A DNA stretch of 64,000 nucleotides, taken from the NCBI GenBank assembly GCA_025370845.1, contig JAMXFF010000034.1, positions 1 to 64,000 of the forward strand, written 5' to 3'. The position numbers and the translations under genes were made by a program. The first letter of the stretch is position 1. Every line of letters starts with the position of its first letter. Source of the stretch: Laspinema palackyanum D2a. Lineage in GTDB: Bacteria > Cyanobacteriota > Cyanobacteriia > Cyanobacteriales > Laspinemataceae. Positions 59,292 through 64,000 of this stretch are shown here, piece by piece. Under the pieces are notes generated by a model, which saw only the letters and a list, made by a program, of their open reading frames with translations, did not search any database and was not told where the DNA came from.

Positions 59292-60374
59292 ATGAAAAAG
59301 TCCATGCGCTGGGATCGTTTTTTTACGAGGGGAACACCAGTTATCGCATTGCCGGATTGGAATGCTCCTCGGCTTTTTGTCCCGGCTAAAAATTTTTCGC
59401 AGCGATGGAAAGGAAGCGCCTTGTGTCCTCCTCCCTCGGTTAATCCCGATGCCATTGCCTTGCCCCCCAAGTTGAGGCGACTCTTGTATCGAATTCGGGT
59501 GGCTTTAGGGCCCTCGCCGATCATCATTGCCAACCGAAAAAAGTCGGGCTCAATCGATATTAAGGGGTTTGTCCGGGAGATTTTTCCCGAGTTTAGTTGG
59601 GCCGCGTTTTCTGTGGGTGTTCCGGGGAAAGCACAGAAAATTACCGCCCAACTCTGGAACGATCGCAATCAAGTGATTGGCTATCTGAAATACTCGTCCA
59701 AACCCATCGCCTGCGATCGCATCGCCCGGGAATACGCCGTTCTCTCTCAACTCAATGTCCAACCCAGACCCTTAAAATTTGGCCCGTTGAGTAAGGGGAC
59801 TGCCCTTGTAATCGAACCGATTCCGGGAAAACATATCTCTTGTGGAACGCTTCCCCCTGAACCGCAAATTCTCACCCTTCTGGATCAGTATGCGATCGCC
59901 AAACCTGTTCCCCTGAATGAGCATCCTTGGGTTCAATCCTTCCAACAGACTGCCGATCCCATAGCCCTGAAGTGGTTAGATGCCTTGGGCAATCGCCCCT
60001 GGCCCGTGGTTGCCTTACATGGGGACTTTTCCCCCTGGAACCTGTTGCGATCGCCCGATGACAAGATTTTTGCCATTGACTGGGAATATGGAGTTGCCGA
60101 AGGGTTTCCGTACCTTGACCTCGCGTATTACATCCTACAAGTCGCCTATTGGTGCTTGGAGTGGTCTCCCACTCAAGCTTTTGAGTATGCGGTGGAGTTT
60201 CTCTCTAGCCCTTCGGGGCCAAACCTCACATTAGCAGAGGCAAAGGCGATCGTGCGATTGAGTGCCTATCAGGGCTATCAATTTATGCTCGAAGATGGAC
60301 ATTCTATCGAAGAAAAACCTCAATATTGGCGCTCTAAGGTGTGGGAACATGAACTTTGCAACATTTCAAACTAA
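59292..60374 (+). CDS. aminoglycoside phosphotransferase/choline kinase-like protein in the polysaccharide operon
   Basis: 360 residues. The C-terminal half is a phosphotransferase (APH) fold: VVALHGDFSPWNLL carries the catalytic Asp and the Asn, and IFAIDWEYG gives the metal-binding Asp. A degenerate N-lobe has QVIGYLKYSSKP. The first 80 residues are Pro-rich and not conserved. It likely phosphorylates a hydroxyl on a sugar or lipid carrier rather than a drug, given the setting between a glycosyltransferase and a flippase. AAGGAAG lies eight bases before the start. The 3' end overlaps the flippase by 26 bases. Confidence 0.8.
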   Translation: MKKSMRWDRFFTRGTPVIALPDWNAPRLFVPAKNFSQRWKGSALCPPPSVNPDAIALPPKLRRLLYRIRVALGPSPIIIANRKKSGSIDIKGFVREIFPEFSWAAFSVGVPGKAQKITAQLWNDRNQVIGYLKYSSKPIACDRIAREYAVLSQLNVQPRPLKFGPLSKGTALVIEPIPGKHISCGTLPPEPQILTLLDQYAIAKPVPLNEHPWVQSFQQTADPIALKWLDALGNRPWPVVALHGDFSPWNLLRSPDDKIFAIDWEYGVAEGFPYLDLAYYILQVAYWCLEWSPTQAFEYAVEFLSSPSGPNLTLAEAKAIVRLSAYQGYQFMLEDGHSIEEKPQYWRSKVWEHELCNISN

Positions 60375-61611
60375 AGTTAAAAAGAAGCTCAATAACAAAT
60401 TTGTTCAGAATATTGGCTGGCTGACTGGGGCAGAATTTGCCATCCGTGTTGTCCGCTTACTGACCACCGTGGTCTTAGCCCGGTTCTTAACCCAATACGA
60501 TTATGGCTTGGCAGCCATTGTCTTAACCACTTACGAGTTTACCCGGGTCTTTACAGACATTGGAATTGGCGCTAAACTCATTCAAGCCGAACCGGAAGAA
60601 CTGGAAGACTTATGTCGAAACGCCTATTGGTTGTGTTGGGTCCTTTATAGCGGCTTATTCCTCGCTCAGGCCATTGTCGCTTTTCCCATTGCCTGGTTTT
60701 ATAGCGATACCAATTTGATTCTACCCATCGCCGTTTTGGGAGGAGTCTTTTTAATAACCCCTATAGGGGTGGTGCAAGCGATATTACTGCGCCGAGAAAA
60801 TCGGTTAGAAATCCAAGCTCTCAATCACACCTTAGTTCAGGGTTCAAGTAATCTTTTATCCCTTGTCTTCGCCATATTGGGTTTGGGCATCTGGGCGATC
60901 GTCATTCCTCAACTCCTCGTCACTCCCTTGTGGGCTTATATCTACTTACGCCACCATTCCTGGCGCCCCAGTGGCGGATTTCGCAAAGAAAAATGGGCGG
61001 AGATTTTTGGATTTGGGAAAAATGTCTTAGGCATTGAACTGTTAAAGACACTCAGAACCAACCTAGATTATCTGCTCGTGGGTCGCTTCTTAGGAATTAC
61101 GGAGTTAGGAATCTACTTCTTTGCCTTTAATGCTGGATTGGGGATTAGCTTGAGTATCATTAAATCCATTAACTCGGCCTTATTACCTCATTTGTGTTCC
61201 ATGCGCCAAGACTGGGGTAGAATGAAGCAGCAGTTTTATAAGAGCTTAAAGGTGATTGGAGGATTAATCATTCCCTTGGCACTCTTACAATCGACTTTAG
61301 CACCCTTTTATGTTCCCATTGTTTTTGGAGAAAAATGGATTGAAGCCATTCCGGTCTTAATGATTATCTGTATCTCGGCTATCCCTCGCCCCTTCGGTGA
61401 TGCGGCCTCTCAGTTAATGATCGCAATTGGCCGACCGGATATCGATTTTAAGTGGAATATCATCTTTACCCTAGTCTTTACCCTCAGCTTGTTTGTGGGT
61501 ATCCAATGGCAAGTAATTGGATTAGCTTTGACCGTATTAATTGTTCATGTGATCGCCTTACCCGCCTATACAATTTGGGCGAGTCGGTACGCCTTTAACC
61601 GCCCTCATTAA
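60349..61611 (+). CDS. oligosaccharide flippase (Wzx-like, PST family)
   Basis: 420 residues from ATG 60349, with AAGGTG about eight bases before it; an upstream in-frame ATG at 60262 would sit deep in the previous gene. Around 12 membrane segments of the polysaccharide-transport type: LTGAEFAIRVVRLLTTVVLARFLTQYDYGLAAIVLTTYEF near the start and IFGFGKNVLGIELLKTLRTNLDYLLVGRFLGITELGIYFFAFNAGLG in the middle are typical. It flips the lipid-linked repeat unit to the periplasmic side. At 420 residues it is shorter than most Wzx but has the same layout. Confidence 0.88.
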   Translation: MNFATFQTKVKKKLNNKFVQNIGWLTGAEFAIRVVRLLTTVVLARFLTQYDYGLAAIVLTTYEFTRVFTDIGIGAKLIQAEPEELEDLCRNAYWLCWVLYSGLFLAQAIVAFPIAWFYSDTNLILPIAVLGGVFLITPIGVVQAILLRRENRLEIQALNHTLVQGSSNLLSLVFAILGLGIWAIVIPQLLVTPLWAYIYLRHHSWRPSGGFRKEKWAEIFGFGKNVLGIELLKTLRTNLDYLLVGRFLGITELGIYFFAFNAGLGISLSIIKSINSALLPHLCSMRQDWGRMKQQFYKSLKVIGGLIIPLALLQSTLAPFYVPIVFGEKWIEAIPVLMIICISAIPRPFGDAASQLMIAIGRPDIDFKWNIIFTLVFTLSLFVGIQWQVIGLALTVLIVHVIALPAYTIWASRYAFNRPH

Positions 61612-61777
61612 TCATCTTCCACTCGGTCTATTTTTTTGCAGGAGTTCCTACTTCTGTAAAAAATTTAGACGGATTCAAGGAGAGTGAGTTTTAGGAAGTT
61701 TTGGGTCCCGGGACAACGGTTCATCCAAGGGAATTGCAACCCCCTTTCGTTTTACCATCAGAAAAAGGAATAAATCT

Positions 61778-62803
61778 ATGAAATTAGTATCTGTGATCAT
61801 TTCAGTTTACAACCTCGAATCTCTGATTGCTGCTACCTTGCAGTCGGTTTTTAATCAGACTTACAAAAACTTAGAAATTATCGTAGTTGATGACGGGTCA
61901 AAGGACCGTTCGGCTGAAGTATGCGAAACCTTTAAAGATCCCCGCATGAAATTAATTCGTCAGAAAAATAGAGGGGCAAGTGCCGCACGAAATACCGCAA
62001 TGCGTCATGCTCAAGGAGACTACATTGCCATTCTCGATGGGGATGATCTGTGGTTACCTGAAAAAATTGAAAAGCAAGTTAAGCATTTGGAACAATCTCC
62101 TCAGATTGGGATTAGCTACACCCAGTCCGCTTTTATCGATGAAGCGGGAGAATCGATGGGACTCTATCAAATGCCGAAACTGACTGATATTACGATCCGA
62201 GACATCCTCTGCCGTAATCCGATTAGCAATGGCTCCTCAGCGGTTATTCGCAAAGAAGCGATTGACCAAATTAAATTTCAAGATTACCTCGATGGAGAAC
62301 TCACCGATTTTTATTGGGACGAAGAAAAGGCATTGCAATCCTCGGAAGATGTTGATTTCTGGTTCCGAATTGCTCTCCAAGCGGGCTGGAAAATGGAGGG
62401 AATTGGCGAAATCCTCACTTTATATCGGATTAATTCTAAAGGACTTTCCGCCAAATTGTTAAGCAAACAAGAGTCTTGGGAAAGACTTCTCGAAAAAACC
62501 CGCAATTATGCCCCCACAGAGATGGCTCAATGGGAAAAACCAGCCCGCGCTTATCACCTCCGATATCTCGCTCGCCGTGCTGTTACCTTACGCGATGGTC
62601 GAACCGCTCTAAAATTGGCCTGGGATGCGATCGTTACCCACCCGAAAATGTGGATAGAAGAACCGATCCGAACTGGAGTGACCTTCGCAGCAGCCTGTTT
62701 CCTTTCTTTACTACCTAAGTCTTTGTATCAGCAACTGGAAGAACTGGGAATCAAACTATCAGCCCGCAGTCAAAAGCGTCAAGTGGCCCAATTTAAAAGT
62801 TAA
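61778..62803 (+). CDS. glycosyltransferase family 2
   Basis: 341 residues. GT-A fold at the start: VSVIISVYNLESLIAATLQSVFNQTYKNLEIIVVDDGSKDRSAEVC, then DYIAILDGDDLWLPEKIEKQ with the DGDD metal motif (DXD type). SNGSSAVIRKEAID and SSEDVDFWFRIALQAGWKMEG are the acceptor-binding region, with ED near the catalytic base. The rest (230-341) is helical. It adds a sugar in the cytosol. AAGGA lies about ten bases upstream. Its neighbour at 63044 is a close copy. Confidence 0.9.
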   Translation: MKLVSVIISVYNLESLIAATLQSVFNQTYKNLEIIVVDDGSKDRSAEVCETFKDPRMKLIRQKNRGASAARNTAMRHAQGDYIAILDGDDLWLPEKIEKQVKHLEQSPQIGISYTQSAFIDEAGESMGLYQMPKLTDITIRDILCRNPISNGSSAVIRKEAIDQIKFQDYLDGELTDFYWDEEKALQSSEDVDFWFRIALQAGWKMEGIGEILTLYRINSKGLSAKLLSKQESWERLLEKTRNYAPTEMAQWEKPARAYHLRYLARRAVTLRDGRTALKLAWDAIVTHPKMWIEEPIRTGVTFAAACFLSLLPKSLYQQLEELGIKLSARSQKRQVAQFKS

Positions 62804-63043
62804 TTCCTCTTGTTACATCTGGGATTTTGCCTTGTTTTTCATTTTCCTGGAAAACGAGGCATTCCTAAAGAAATCATCAGGGGTTCTAATTTTTTCAAGC
62901 CAATGGCTAATCCTGAATTGAGACTTTCGGGTTGGGGCAGTTGATCCCAGGGAAGTGGATAGGTCTGATGACCCCCTCACGCCAATTGGTGAACTCCAAA
63001 AATCTTCCAACTATTGCTTTTTTTCAAAAGAGGAAATTAACGG

Positions 63044-64000
63044 ATGAAATTTGTTTCTGTGATTGTTCCCGTTTACAATGTCGAAGGATATATTGCCGAA
63101 ACCATTCGCTCAGTTTTGGCTCAAACCTATTCCCATTTTGAAGTTTTAATCGTGGATGATGGCTCACCGGACCGAAGTATAGAAATTTGTGAGCAACAGT
63201 TTGATGACCCAAGAATTAAAATTATTCGCCAAGCCAATCGGGGATTAGCCGGAGCGAGAAATACAGGAATTCGTCATGCCCAAGGCGAATATTTAGCTTT
63301 TTTAGATAGCGATGATTTGTGGGAGGCGGATAAACTGGCGAAACATATTGAACATCTCGATTCGGCCTTAGAGGTGGGGATTAGTTTCAGTCGTTCTGCT
63401 TTAATTGATGAAGCGGGCAATCCCACCGGAACCTATTTGATGCCCCAATTAACCGATATTGATGTGCCTTGTTTGTTGCGGGGCAGTCCTTTAGGGAATG
63501 GTTCAACTCCCGTGATTCGACGTGAGGTGTTTGATGCAATTGAATTTGAAGCGAACCTCTATGGAACCGTGGACACTTTTTACTTTGATGAAGCGTTCCG
63601 GCAGTCGGAAGATATTGAATGTTGGTTAAGGATTGCTTTAACCACCGAATGGAAATTTGAAGGACTTCCCGAAGCGCTTACCTTATACCGGGTGAATAGG
63701 GGAGGTCTTTCGGCTAACTATCTTAAGCAGCTTGAAAGTTGGGAACAGGTGTTAGAAAAAACCCGGTCCTACGCACCAGAAGCGATCGCTCAATGGTGGG
63801 ATTTGGCGATCGCCTACGAACTGCGATATTTGGCCCGAAGTGCCATTCGCGTCAAAAATGGCAAAGTTGCCGTAGATTTGATGAATCGATCGCTATTGAC
63901 CTACTGGCGCATCCTGCTAGAGGAACCTCGGCGCACGGTTTTAACCCTAATCGCTGCTTATGTCTTGCGATTGTTACCGCCCTCGGTTTATAGCTGGATT
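63044..64000 (+). CDS. glycosyltransferase family 2, partial (runs off the window)
   Basis: The frame is open from ATG 63044 to the last base (319 codons, no stop), so the gene continues to the right. AGAGGA lies about nine bases before the ATG. The N-terminus MKFVSVIVPVYNVEGYIAETIRSVLAQTYSHFEVLIVDDGS and AFLDSDDLWEADKL are the GT2 marks. SEDIECWLRIAL and LTLYRVN line up with the previous gene all along its length. It is a tandem duplicate that has diverged (the third residue block reads SPDRS instead of SKDRS, and SDDLW instead of GDDLW). Confidence 0.88.
   Translation, partial: MKFVSVIVPVYNVEGYIAETIRSVLAQTYSHFEVLIVDDGSPDRSIEICEQQFDDPRIKIIRQANRGLAGARNTGIRHAQGEYLAFLDSDDLWEADKLAKHIEHLDSALEVGISFSRSALIDEAGNPTGTYLMPQLTDIDVPCLLRGSPLGNGSTPVIRREVFDAIEFEANLYGTVDTFYFDEAFRQSEDIECWLRIALTTEWKFEGLPEALTLYRVNRGGLSANYLKQLESWEQVLEKTRSYAPEAIAQWWDLAIAYELRYLARSAIRVKNGKVAVDLMNRSLLTYWRILLEEPRRTVLTLIAAYVLRLLPPSVYSWI

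Overview
The window is chromosomal DNA of a cyanobacterium, most likely a filamentous Oscillatoriales-type organism. Evidence: the octamer GCGATCGC (HIP1) is scattered throughout; ycf39 (photosystem II assembly) and ndhD (NDH-1 subunit 4) are present; lipid-export and exopolysaccharide genes are of cyanobacterial type; and giant kinase/ATPase/GAF proteins of the sort found in multicellular cyanobacteria occur three times in a row. I saw no tRNA, rRNA, CRISPR array, prophage or transposase gene.

Layout. 0.2-6.3 kb (all minus): an NMT1/SsuA-like substrate-binding lipoprotein, an NTF2-like protein, a PEP mutase/isocitrate lyase family enzyme, hrcA, nadK and ycf39. 7.1-8.6 kb (+): an alanine/glycine:cation symporter. 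8.7-26.3 kb (minus): three tandem giant Ser/Thr kinases of 1769, 1813 and 1907 residues. They share kinase, AAA ATPase, TPR-like and GAF parts, but end in a PP2C/SpoIIE phosphatase, an adenylate cyclase and a PAS-adenylate cyclase respectively. 26.6-33.7 kb: lipA (minus), then on plus a response regulator, a PfkB sugar kinase and an RsbW-like ATP-binding protein, then small conserved proteins and asnS. 33.8-38.4 kb (minus): lptA, lptB and an lptF/G permease, followed by a disordered membrane-anchored protein. 39.5-47.3 kb: a secreted RTX/Calx-beta protein, a peroxiredoxin-dioxygenase fusion, DUF309, DUF29, a pentapeptide-repeat protein and a membrane protein. 47.6-51.8 kb: thrB (+), metX and metY (minus), the branch point from homoserine to threonine and methionine. 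52.8-54.4 kb: ndhD. 55.5-64.0 kb (+): an exopolysaccharide operon (Wzz/GumC-like, Wzy-like, GT4, phosphotransferase, Wzx-like flippase, two GT2s), the last gene cut by the window end.

How parts fit. The kinases could feed two outputs, a PP2C phosphatase (typical of partner-switching with an RsbW-type kinase such as the one at 30.7 kb) and cAMP. This link is inference. The Lpt proteins export lipopolysaccharide and the right-hand operon builds a surface polysaccharide, so the window carries two envelope-glycan loci.

Non-coding DNA is rich in palindromic repeats: two MITE-like foldback elements (6593-6852, 48584-48953), a cluster of hairpin units (29806-30108), and a short dispersed palindrome related to AGAAACCCGGTTTCT in at least eight intergenic places, sometimes paired as an apparent terminator.
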